Part shown: piece by piece, positions 1 to 6,759 of the stretch
How positions within the stretch are numbered: the stretch's first letter is position 1
Layout of the letters: each line of letters begins with the position of its first letter
Assembly: GCF_024684275.1 (NCBI RefSeq)
Contig: NZ_JAIKXF010000125.1
Coordinates: 1-24,167 of the forward strand
Direction: 5' to 3'
DNA length: 24,167 nucleotides
Origin: Ruminococcus sp.
GTDB lineage: Bacteria > Bacillota_A > Clostridia > Oscillospirales > Ruminococcaceae
The notes under the pieces: model-generated
What the model was told of the DNA's origin: nothing
Database searches by the model: none
What the model saw: only the letters and a program-made list of their open reading frames with translations
Translations under genes and position numbers: made by a program

Positions 1-1
1 C

Positions 2-544
2 TATAAGCTTCCCGAGGGCTCGGGATATATCCTCTATGTTGAGACGGAAGAGGGAACAAGTGATTTCAGCATTGACGAGGCTATCGTTGCCAAGGCTGGC
101 GTAAAGATCGACGGTCCTGTTGTTACTACAACTACTACAACGACTACAACCACCACCACAACAACTACTACCACAACGACAACCACAACTTCTACTACAA
201 CTACCTCCACAACTACCACAACTGCTGAGCCGACTACGACCTCAACTACTACAGCGACTACAACAACTACTGAACCTGTGACAACAACTACAACCGCAGA
301 GCCTACTATGAAGATGGCTGGCGACGCTAACTGCGATAATACAGTTGATATGTCAGATGTTGTTCTTATCATGCAGTCTCTTGCAAATCCCAACAAGTAC
401 GCTATCGGCGGATCTGACCAGAACGCACTTACAGCGCAGGGCAATGCAAATGCCGATGTTGATACATCGGTTAAGGGATTGACCACAAATGATGCCCTTA
501 AAATACAGCAGTTCCTCTTAGGGATTATCCAGTCACTGGTTTGA
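2..544 (+). CDS. Dockerin-bearing cellulosomal protein, C-terminal part (5' end outside window)
   Basis: The open frame runs in from base 2 and ends at a TGA at 542-544. The first ~39 residues (containing GYILYVETEEGTSDFSIDEA) resemble the last beta strands of a family 22 carbohydrate-binding module, which would suggest a xylanase or other hemicellulase; this family call is tentative. A linker follows, beginning with 22 consecutive Thr codons (125-190) and continuing as Thr-rich sequence with Ser and AEP interruptions to about 313. From 320 the dockerin starts: a first calcium loop GDANCDNTVDMSD, a ~20-residue spacer containing ANPNKY, and a second loop ADVDTSVKGLTTND followed by the helix ALKIQQFLL. 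Dockerins anchor secreted enzymes to cohesins of a cellulosome scaffold. The catalytic domain lies upstream of the window, so the activity cannot be read here. The dockerin is closely similar to that of the GH5 enzyme at 16990. Confidence 0.88.
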   Translation, partial: YKLPEGSGYILYVETEEGTSDFSIDEAIVAKAGVKIDGPVVTTTTTTTTTTTTTTTTTTTTTTSTTTTSTTTTTAEPTTTSTTTATTTTTEPVTTTTTAEPTMKMAGDANCDNTVDMSDVVLIMQSLANPNKYAIGGSDQNALTAQGNANADVDTSVKGLTTNDALKIQQFLLGIIQSLV

Positions 545-567
545 TCCGGATTCATGAGATAATAAGG

Positions 568-595
568 CAGCCGCCCATTTGGGCGGCTGTTTTAG
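568..595 (+). terminator. Intrinsic terminator after the dockerin gene
   Basis: A perfect 9-bp stem CAGCCGCCC / GGGCGGCTG with a 4-nt loop (568-589) is followed by a T-rich stretch (GTTTTAGTTT). It lies 24 nt after the stop codon. Confidence 0.85.
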
Positions 596-600
596 TTTAT

Positions 601-744
601 CGGTAAAAGCGGCGCAGTTTAATTTTGAAGTCATTAGCCATTAGCTTTTAGCCATTAGGAAGCGGCGGATAATATTTGCCCCTGCAATGAGCTAACGGCT
701 AATGGCTCACGGGTAAAATCAAAATTTAGCACAGCTGTTTACCG
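601..744. repeat. 144-bp palindromic (MITE-like) intergenic element
   Basis: The outer arms 601-628 and 719-744 are imperfect inverted repeats (both read CGGTAAA..., then ...AATTTTGA, on opposite strands). Inside them lies a second inverted pair: ATTAGCCATTAGC-like heptad repeats at about 632-658 versus GCTAACGGCTAATGGC at about 691-707. The whole unit could fold into one long hairpin. It carries no coding capacity, and no obvious target-site duplication is visible. It fills the gap between the convergent dockerin and binding-protein genes. Confidence 0.6.
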
Positions 745-759
745 TGTTGCTGCTGTTTG

Positions 760-2382
760 TTATTCTGCTGTTCTTCTGCGGACCTCTGCTGTAAGCTCGT
801 CAAAGTAAACCTGAGTATCTATATTGCTGTATTCCTCAAGATATTCTTCCCATGTGCTTTCAAAATCACTGCTCATTACAAGAAGCGGCAGATACTTATG
901 CTTTGCGGCGTCTATCTGCTTCATTATCTTTCCGTAGTCTGTATCATCGGTAACTGAATTGCTGTATGACCACATGGGGTACCACGGTGAATTCTCATGC
1001 GGATCGTTGAGCATTTCTGTGTAGGTCTGTATGCCGTATGCGCTGAAGCAGCGCTGTACATCGTCGGACAGATGCTCATAGAATATGTTCGGCTGATTTG
1101 TTGACTCAAAGGCGTTTTTGCCGTCAGGAGCCATGCCAAGATAATAGGGCATATAGTTGTAAGTGCATATATGCTTTCTGCGGTATTCTTCGCTGCGCCA
1201 CTGTGCGTACTGCTGGTCGGTCTGGTAGAATATGCCGTCTTTGTCAACGCAGTAGTCAACACCCTCGATGCCCCAGAAGCGGAGATTGAGTATCTCGGGT
1301 TCAAGCAGGTCGCTGATGAACTTTATTGCCGCCTCGGGGTCTTCGCAGCTTATTGAGACTCCGACGCCTGCGGAACCGTTGAATGCAACGCGGTCACGGT
1401 ATCTGTCGGGGATACTTCTGTCCATAGTAATTCCAAGAGGGATATATGTGCAGTCAGGGGGCAGCTTGTTTACTGCGCTGGAGAAGTTCCAGTTCTGGTC
1501 TATCATGCCCAGAACTCTGCCTGATGAGAGCTTTGAGTAGTACTGCTCGGAATTGAGCATTGAAAATTCCTTGTCGATGACGCCCTTACGGTATTCCTCA
1601 TTCAGAAGCTTATACCATGCCTTTGCTGTGGGAGTGAGGTTGTAGTCCTTAGCTTCGAGAGTTTCCGCGTCAACAATACAGCAGCCGTCGTTGGGATAGC
1701 CGTCAAGAAACATGGGCGGATTGTCAAGGGCAAAGAACCATGCGTCGTTTGCCTCTATTTCGTAGCCGTAGTATCGCTCGCCGTTTTTATTGGTTGGGTT
1801 GGCTTCGAGGTATCTTTCGATAAGGTCAAAGTACTCATAGGGAGTTTTTATATCAGGATAGCCTGCCCATTCTAAGACCTTTACCTGTATCCAGAAGGCT
1901 TCGCCGCTGTGGATAGGGTTTGTGTCCTTGATATTGATAGCGGAGAACAGAGGTATATAATATATATGACCGTCATCAGCGCGGACGCTGTCCCACTCTT
2001 TTTCGGTGTACATATTCTTTATTCTCGGGTAATTGTCCCAGTAGCTGTCTAATGGGATAAAAGCGCCTTCCATGATCAGCTTCTGACAGTTTGCAGCATC
2101 GGGCGTCATGAAATCGGGGTATTTATTGGATATGATCATATCGCTGAAGTACTTGTCTATATCGTCCTGATCGGATATCCATGTCTGACGAAGGATAACG
2201 CCGGTTTTTTCGCCGATGAGCTGCTGTATCTCATTATCTCTGTCAATATCGGCGATCCTTGCTGCAAATATTCCGGTGAATTCCCTGATATTGTTTTCGT
2301 CGGCTTTTTTGCTGCCGCAGCCGCCTATTGAAAGCGTCGCTGCAGCGGCGGCAAGAGCTGCCGTCATTTTCCTTATCGTCAT
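760..2382 (-). CDS. Extracellular solute-binding lipoprotein (family 1, LplA/YtcQ-like), no permease nearby
   Basis: 540 residues. The N-terminus is a lipoprotein signal peptide (MTIRKMTAAL..., lipobox SIGGC, lipidated Cys22). The mature part has the layout of the long (~500-550 residue) Firmicutes LplA-type binding proteins for oligosaccharides: an N-lobe opening with FTGIFAARIADIDRDNE, a region KYPDFMTPDAANCQKLIMEGAFIPLD, and many aromatic residues. The start is an ATG preceded by AGGGGGGAT. It is the third gene of an operon, 10 nt after the membrane pseudokinase gene, whose end overlaps its ribosome binding site. In most genomes such genes sit beside two permease genes; none is present here. 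Being co-transcribed with a signalling membrane protein and a diguanylate cyclase suggests that it may present a ligand to a sensor rather than feed a transporter (inference). The ligand is unknown. Confidence 0.85.
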   Translation of the reverse strand: MTIRKMTAALAAAAATLSIGGCGSKKADENNIREFTGIFAARIADIDRDNEIQQLIGEKTGVILRQTWISDQDDIDKYFSDMIISNKYPDFMTPDAANCQKLIMEGAFIPLDSYWDNYPRIKNMYTEKEWDSVRADDGHIYYIPLFSAINIKDTNPIHSGEAFWIQVKVLEWAGYPDIKTPYEYFDLIERYLEANPTNKNGERYYGYEIEANDAWFFALDNPPMFLDGYPNDGCCIVDAETLEAKDYNLTPTAKAWYKLLNEEYRKGVIDKEFSMLNSEQYYSKLSSGRVLGMIDQNWNFSSAVNKLPPDCTYIPLGITMDRSIPDRYRDRVAFNGSAGVGVSISCEDPEAAIKFISDLLEPEILNLRFWGIEGVDYCVDKDGIFYQTDQQYAQWRSEEYRRKHICTYNYMPYYLGMAPDGKNAFESTNQPNIFYEHLSDDVQRCFSAYGIQTYTEMLNDPHENSPWYPMWSYSNSVTDDTDYGKIMKQIDAAKHKYLPLLVMSSDFESTWEEYLEEYSNIDTQVYFDELTAEVRRRTAE

Positions 2383-2392
2383 ACTATCCCCC

Positions 2393-3985
2393 CTAATCTG
2401 TATCTTTCTTTAATGTAAATACGAACCTGAATCTGTCACGGAAGGGGATCTCGAATCCCACACGTTCTCCGAGACAGTGTTTAAGCCGCAGATACGGGTT
2501 GAATCGGTAGTGTCTGTTAAAGTTATACTCATCGCTTATATTGCCGTCCTCGAATATGGCGCTTAGCTTGAGCATATCGTCGGTCGATGGCATATCGCTG
2601 CTCTCGAAGGAGATGACGGCGGTATCCTCGGTCACAAGAATGTTAGAGGAAACATCATTGTAATGCTTGAATATATCCGCTGCAATGAGGGCAAAGGAAT
2701 AGGCGGGTACGTGCCATTTCTCAGGCGGTATGGGAGATGCCGAGAATTTTGTTCCGAATTTGCCTGCGATCTCCTCGATGAGCTCTGCTTCCTGTGTAAG
2801 TGATATGTCCTCGTCGTTACTGTTTGATTTGATGTTCGGGTATTTTTCGCCCATAGTAAGCTCTGCGTCGAGGCGCATTGCTGTTTTGAACAGTGATGAG
2901 TAATCGGATTCCTTTCGCAGCAGAGATGCGTTCCTCATCTTGAATTCCATTCCGCTCTGCTGGAGCTTGTCAGACATATCACAGCATATATCGAGCAGGG
3001 TGCCTATTTCGTCCCTGCCGTTTTTGCCGCGGCTGGTATGCTGTATGATGCCAAGAGCCTTGTATTCTGCCGATGCCGCCTTGACTCTGCGTTTTATGCC
3101 TACAGAAAGCATATGTCCCGCAATGACAGAGACTACGATTATGCCTGCCAGCAGAAGCATGAGCTGCTTGTTTAGCTTTATAAAGTCCATGAATGTGTTT
3201 TTGCGTGAGCGAGAGTAGAACTCTATATCAAGCGTGTAATAGTTTCTGGTAATACACTCAAAGTCCTGACTGATAGCTATACTATCGCTTGTAAAGGCGT
3301 CCTTGTCGCTGGTGTACAGGAGATGATTGCCGCTCATTATATAGAGCTCTCCGTCGAAATCAAGACTGTCGGCAAATTCTGATATTACCTTGTTGTTCAT
3401 TTCGAGACAGAGGTAGCTGTCTCCCGTATCGAGGTTGTAGTAATCCAGCTTTCTGACGAGAATAAACTCGTTCTTATCCTGATCTATGCAGAGCACAGTG
3501 GATTTGTTGAGTTCCTTGAAGTACTTGTACCAGTAGTCGTTTACTGCGGATTCAAGCTTTTTTATGTTGCCGCCTGCAAGAATGGTAGGATTTGAGGTGT
3601 AGATGGTGCAGCGTTTTACTATATTGGTCTCAGCGATATTCAGAGCCGTATTATGCTGGAGGGGAAAGGAGGCAGCGTAGAATTCTGCTTCAGATGAATA
3701 CTGTTCGTTGAGAAAATCATATATAGCTTCGTTTGTATAGATATTTTTGGCGATAGACACGGCGCTTTCGACGGATAGGTTGACTATCTGCTCAGAGGCT
3801 GTGACTACAGTGTGCTCCATTTGCTTGTATTTTACTTTCTGGGTAAGAGTGATAGTTCTTACCATAGAGCCCCATATCGTCATTACTGCAAGCAGCATCA
3901 TGATGACGAGGGCTCCGTTTTTTATACTTACAGGAGTATTGGAAAATGGAGCGAATCTGCGCCTTATTTTTTTTTTCTTTTCCAA
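2393..3985 (-). CDS. Membrane sensor protein resembling a YesM-type histidine kinase without catalytic residues
   Basis: About 530 residues. Transmembrane helix 1 is at ~25-47 (ALVIMMLLAVMTIWG), an extracellular sensor region of ~230 residues follows, then helix 2 (LMLLLAGIIVVSVIAGHML) and a HAMP-like segment ending near ...DEIGTLLDICCDMSDKLQ. The remaining ~170 residues align by eye with the His-kinase/ATPase region of YesM-like sensors. However, the expected QxNPHFL H-box is absent; the N-box (usually VENAxKHG) reads AADIFKHY; the G1 box (DNGxG) reads SSDMPS. It therefore probably signals without phosphotransfer. The start chosen is a TTG at 3985, five bases after GAGGTGG; an in-frame GTG at 3994 would lie inside that ribosome binding site. 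It is 14 nt from the cyclase stop. An A10 run (3967-3976 on the plus strand as T) encodes the early Lys stretch. Confidence 0.75.
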   Translation of the reverse strand: MEKKKKIRRRFAPFSNTPVSIKNGALVIMMLLAVMTIWGSMVRTITLTQKVKYKQMEHTVVTASEQIVNLSVESAVSIAKNIYTNEAIYDFLNEQYSSEAEFYAASFPLQHNTALNIAETNIVKRCTIYTSNPTILAGGNIKKLESAVNDYWYKYFKELNKSTVLCIDQDKNEFILVRKLDYYNLDTGDSYLCLEMNNKVISEFADSLDFDGELYIMSGNHLLYTSDKDAFTSDSIAISQDFECITRNYYTLDIEFYSRSRKNTFMDFIKLNKQLMLLLAGIIVVSVIAGHMLSVGIKRRVKAASAEYKALGIIQHTSRGKNGRDEIGTLLDICCDMSDKLQQSGMEFKMRNASLLRKESDYSSLFKTAMRLDAELTMGEKYPNIKSNSNDEDISLTQEAELIEEIAGKFGTKFSASPIPPEKWHVPAYSFALIAADIFKHYNDVSSNILVTEDTAVISFESSDMPSTDDMLKLSAIFEDGNISDEYNFNRHYRFNPYLRLKHCLGERVGFEIPFRDRFRFVFTLKKDTD

Positions 3986-3999
3986 AACTACCACCTCGC

Positions 4000-5286
4000 T
4001 TATCTGTCGGGCATCTGAAGAAGCTTTTTGATCTCAGCTTTTTTTATGTACATATTTTCCTCGGCTTTTGCAAGGAGAGCATCATAGGAAAATACGCCAT
4101 TTGCGTATGAGCAGCCGTATGACAGCGAGCATTTTATGGAATCGCTTTTTCTGCTGAGTATATACGGCGAATCTTCATTTAGCTTGTCCATTACTCTGTC
4201 TAACCTTCTGAGAGGACCTTTTGTCATAACGATTAGAAACTCGTCGCCGCCCATTCTGAAACCATAATCTCCGTCCTCGAGAAGTTCTCTTATGTAGGCT
4301 GCGGCTCTCTTGATGACAAAGTCGCCGCTCTCGTGACCGAGGGTGTCGTTTATGAGCTTGAGGTTATTTACATCGAAGTATATGAAAAAGAGAGAGTCGT
4401 ACTTGCGGAAGGTATCCACCATGCTGTGATAGTAGCGCTTGTTAAACAGCTGAGTCATACCGTCGTGGTTGGCGTCATATACAGCCTGTAACAAGTCTTT
4501 TTCGCCTGTATCCAAGCTGCACAGAAGTTCTTTAAGCGAAGCGGTGAGCTGACCTATCTCGTCCTCACGCGTATCATCTAAGATGACCGAGGCGTCGGCC
4601 TGTTCCTGCTTTTCTTCGCTTTTCTTGATAGAACTTATGTAAGAGGATATTTGCCTGAGCGGTGAGGATATTTTCTTTTTCAGGTGCAGTATCAGGATCA
4701 GCACAAATAATGCGCCGAGAAGAAGAAGCGCACCGAACACAGCTGCGATAAACATGAAATACTGCTTCTCGAAGGGTTCCTGAAGCTGTACTATCACTAT
4801 GCCGCAGAGATTGTCGTCAACAGTTCTCAGTGGACGGTACACTGTAAGTCTGCCTCTGCTGACGTGTTTCATTGAGTTTCTGCCGTTTATCAGTTCAGCC
4901 TTTACAGACGAGGTGTAGCTTGTATAATCAAGATGCGAGCCAAGAGGCTCTCCGCCTGAATCGTAGATATATATACCTGAGGTATTGCTGAAGCTGACAA
5001 GGGATATCCTGCTGATTATGTCACTGTTGCTGCGTTGATATGCGGAAAGCTTGTTTTGTACCGATTCATAGTCATCAGATTTTATTCTTGTTTTAAAGCT
5101 TGTTCTTGCCTTATCTGCGTTGATAGTCAGCGCAGAGAAATCAAGAGCGGCTGAAGCGGCACGTTCACAGTAGCGTGAGCCTATGATATGCACGCAAGAG
5201 AACGAAATGCCGAAGCTGATGAGAACAAAAAAGACGAGTATGCCTGCCGCAAACGATCCGATAGATTTATTTATTGATCTTGACAT
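4000..5286 (-). CDS. Membrane-bound diguanylate cyclase (GGDEF) with extracellular sensor domain and HAMP
   Basis: 428 residues. Transmembrane helix 1 is at ~11-35, an extracellular Cache-sized domain at ~36-175, helix 2 at ~176-202, HAMP-like at ~200-258 (ending TREDEIGQLTASLKEL), and the GGDEF domain at ~265-425. The active-site motif MGGDEFLIV (346-350) is canonical, and the entry motif HDGMTQLFNKR and metal-site sequence FIYFDVNNLKLIND are intact, so synthesis of c-di-GMP from two GTP is expected. The product-inhibition I-site (RxxD five residues before GGDEF) reads EDGD: the Arg is missing, so feedback inhibition may be lost. It is the first gene of the operon, with an ATG preceded by AGAGGT, and is driven by the promoter at 5520-5548 through a long structured leader. 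It probably receives its signal together with the two downstream gene products (inference). Confidence 0.9.
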   Translation of the reverse strand: MSRSINKSIGSFAAGILVFFVLISFGISFSCVHIIGSRYCERAASAALDFSALTINADKARTSFKTRIKSDDYESVQNKLSAYQRSNSDIISRISLVSFSNTSGIYIYDSGGEPLGSHLDYTSYTSSVKAELINGRNSMKHVSRGRLTVYRPLRTVDDNLCGIVIVQLQEPFEKQYFMFIAAVFGALLLLGALFVLILILHLKKKISSPLRQISSYISSIKKSEEKQEQADASVILDDTREDEIGQLTASLKELLCSLDTGEKDLLQAVYDANHDGMTQLFNKRYYHSMVDTFRKYDSLFFIYFDVNNLKLINDTLGHESGDFVIKRAAAYIRELLEDGDYGFRMGGDEFLIVMTKGPLRRLDRVMDKLNEDSPYILSRKSDSIKCSLSYGCSYANGVFSYDALLAKAEENMYIKKAEIKKLLQMPDR

Positions 5287-5513
5287 TTTGATACCTCTGT
5301 CCGTTTTATCCGAGGGAGAAGCTCAAATAGAGGGAAGGAGCTTCTCCGAATAGTTACACTTATAATGCCGGCTGTTTTGCCCGACAGGGCAGAGTGAGCC
5401 TGACAAAAAGAATGTGATGCGCAAATTCCTCAAAATATAACGGATTTGCGCTGCCTGAACAAAGTTCAGTAGGATAACCGCCTTACGGCGATTACTGAGG
5501 TCACATTATTTAT
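5287..5513 (-). other. Structured ~225-nt 5' leader of the diguanylate cyclase operon
   Basis: Read on the minus strand from the predicted start of transcription, the leader contains five successive stems: CGCC-GTAA-GGCG with a GNRA-type loop nested in CAGTA/TACTG; TGAAC-TTT-GTTCA; GCGCAAATCC...GGAATTTGCGC; TGCCC-TGTC-GGGCA; and the 10-bp stem GGAGAAGCTC / GAGCTTCTCC (5315-5347) just before the ribosome binding site. None is followed by a T-run, so these do not look like terminators. I could not match it to GEMM-I, GEMM-II, THF or other riboswitch consensus sequences that I know. No gene was found in it. Confidence 0.5.
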
Positions 5514-5519
5514 ACTATC

Positions 5520-5548
5520 ATTTTACATTATTTCATTGTATTTGTCAA
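5520..5548 (-). promoter_or_regulatory. Sigma-A promoter of the cyclase operon
   Basis: On the minus strand TTGACA (5543-5548), a 17-bp spacer, then TAAAAT (5520-5525). Transcription would start near 5513, about 227 nt before the cyclase ATG. Confidence 0.75.
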
Positions 5549-5663
5549 CTTGTATGCCAAAACAAAGTTTAGGGTTCACAAAAATGTTACATTTGTATAA
5601 AGAATTGAAGAAAAACTACTGAATATTACAAATGGTATACCGATTTTGTTTCAATATAAACCA

Positions 5664-5687
5664 TAAAAAAACCGCCTTAAAAGCGGT
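5664..5687 (-). terminator. Intrinsic terminator of the Fic module
   Basis: On the minus strand, ACCGC / GCGGT stem with a 7-nt loop followed by T7, starting 4 nt after the Fic stop codon. Confidence 0.85.
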
Positions 5688-5690
5688 CCT

Positions 5691-6290
5691 TTACATTGAT
5701 GGTGAGATCATCTCTCCGAATACCTCTTTCAGCATGGAGAGATCGCCCTGTGCAGCTTTTATAGCTGCGATAATGAGCATATCCGTGCCGCATTCGGCAA
5801 AGTCTATATCACGCCCTGTATTGCGCACCAGCAGAGTTACGAACAGGCGCAGGGTGCGTCCGTTGCCCTCGCGGAATGGGTGGAGCATATTGAGATCGTG
5901 GTACAGCTCGGCTATCTCATTGAGAAATTCGTCATCAGACAGACCGCAGAGATAATTCTGAGCGGCAAGCCTTTTGAATTTAAGTTCGCCCAGCCGTTCA
6001 AGCTCGGTATATTTGCAGAAAACAGTGCCCTTTTTCGAAATATTTATAGTACGGAGACAGCCAGCCCAATCGTAGAGGTCTCCGAAAAGCGTCTTGTGGA
6101 GAGACTTGTAGAACTCAAAGTCAACATTGACGAACTGCGTTTCCTGTTCAGCTTGGATTCCGCGGAGCAGAGTTATCTGCTTTTCGAGAGCATCAAGCTC
6201 ATTCTGGTCTCTTATATCAAGCTTGTTTATGAGCACTGTGGTATCAGGGTAGCAGTTCCACTGACAACCCTCTATCCTATAGACAGCCAT
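5691..6290 (-). CDS. Fic-domain protein (AMP-transferase toxin, class I)
   Basis: 199 residues, essentially one Fic domain. The catalytic loop reads HPFREGNGRTLR (His137), matching HxFx(D/E)GNGRxxR with every key residue present. Upstream is the flap/target-docking region LFGDLYDWAGCLRTINISKKG. Fic proteins of this type usually move AMP from ATP to a Tyr, Ser or Thr of a target such as DNA gyrase or topoisomerase IV (family knowledge). No inhibitory (S/T)xxxE(G/N) helix is visible within the protein itself; it is on the small protein encoded just upstream, which makes this a class I toxin-antitoxin pair. The ATG at 6290 overlaps the antitoxin TAA by one base (TAATG), implying translational coupling. 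The target in this organism is unknown. Confidence 0.92.
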   Translation of the reverse strand: MAVYRIEGCQWNCYPDTTVLINKLDIRDQNELDALEKQITLLRGIQAEQETQFVNVDFEFYKSLHKTLFGDLYDWAGCLRTINISKKGTVFCKYTELERLGELKFKRLAAQNYLCGLSDDEFLNEIAELYHDLNMLHPFREGNGRTLRLFVTLLVRNTGRDIDFAECGTDMLIIAAIKAAQGDLSMLKEVFGEMISPSM

Positions 6291-6466
6291 TATTTTCTTT
6301 TGACGTCTTTGATTATCTTATCCGTGAACTGCTTGAATGACAGCTCACCGCTAAGACATCTTTTAACATTTTCGATCTCTTTTTCCGAAAAGCGGTAGCC
6401 CTCCATACGGACGGAGGCAAGCTGGTTTTTCAGTGCTTTTTCGGTGGTGACATTCTGCATTGTCAT
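6290..6466 (-). CDS. VbhA-like antitoxin of the Fic module
   Basis: 58 residues. The sequence NQLASVRMEGYRFSEKEIEN contains SVRMEG, an exact (S/T)xxxE(G/N) Fic-inhibition motif, in the position seen in VbhA-family antitoxins; the Glu would block ATP gamma-phosphate binding in the Fic active site. The remaining sequence (VKRCLSGELSFKQF) also fits the family. The start is ATG at 6466 or 6460, both after AAAGGAG; 6460 has the better 9-nt spacing. A longer frame up to 6523 is excluded because the promoter (-10 at 6485-6490) lies inside it, placing the transcript start near 6478. Confidence 0.85.
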   Translation of the reverse strand: MTMQNVTTEKALKNQLASVRMEGYRFSEKEIENVKRCLSGELSFKQFTDKIIKDVKRK

Positions 6467-6484
6467 CAGCTCCTTTACCACGAT

Positions 6485-6513
6485 ATTATACCTTTTTTTA
6501 CGCTGTTTGTCAA
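6485..6513 (-). promoter_or_regulatory. Consensus promoter of the Fic toxin-antitoxin operon
   Basis: On the minus strand TTGACA (6508-6513), exactly 17 bp, TATAAT (6485-6490). Both boxes match the sigma-A consensus perfectly, giving a 5' UTR of only 12-18 nt. No clear operator palindrome was seen around it. Confidence 0.85.
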
Positions 6514-6648
6514 CGGTTTGCACAAAAAGTTATATTTATGACATTGTACGTTATTCAGCAGCTTGTCATTTTTTACAGATTACAGCTGGTTTCATTATAC
6601 AATACGCCAAATTTTTGATGATAATCCACAAAACAGCCGAATAATCTA

Positions 6649-6677
6649 TTGACATGAGCAGTAAATCTGTGTAAAAT
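6649..6677 (+). promoter_or_regulatory. Promoter of the chvE-gguA-gguB transporter operon
   Basis: TTGACA (6649-6654), a 17-bp spacer, TAAAAT (6672-6677). The predicted start near 6684 leaves a 5' UTR of about 75 nt. The sequence TGTAAAATGTTTTCA over the -10 box is a weak inverted repeat that could be an operator, but it does not fit the 14-bp cre consensus. Confidence 0.75.
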
Positions 6678-6759
6678 GTTTTCATAAGCATTTGTTATAA
6701 CATAATGTAAGGCAATAATTTTTTCACAAATTAAATTTAACATAAGGAGGATCATTATC

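Noticed and set aside
34..555. Minus-strand frame encoding a Val-rich protein over the dockerin gene
   Set aside because: It is the antisense of Thr codons (ACN gives NGT, mostly Val); no ribosome binding site, and the plus strand holds a clear dockerin.
5287..5513. c-di-GMP (GEMM-I or II) riboswitch in the cyclase leader
   Set aside because: Considered because of the downstream GGDEF gene, but the conserved GEMM segments are not found; kept only as an unassigned structured leader.
6467..6523. Longer N-terminus for the antitoxin
   Set aside because: The consensus promoter (-10 at 6485-6490) is inside this stretch, so it would not be transcribed from it; the family homology and ribosome binding site support 6466/6460.
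6661..6690. cre (CcpA) site at the chvE promoter
   Set aside because: TGTAAAATGTTTTCA is loosely palindromic but one base too long and lacks the central CG of the cre consensus.
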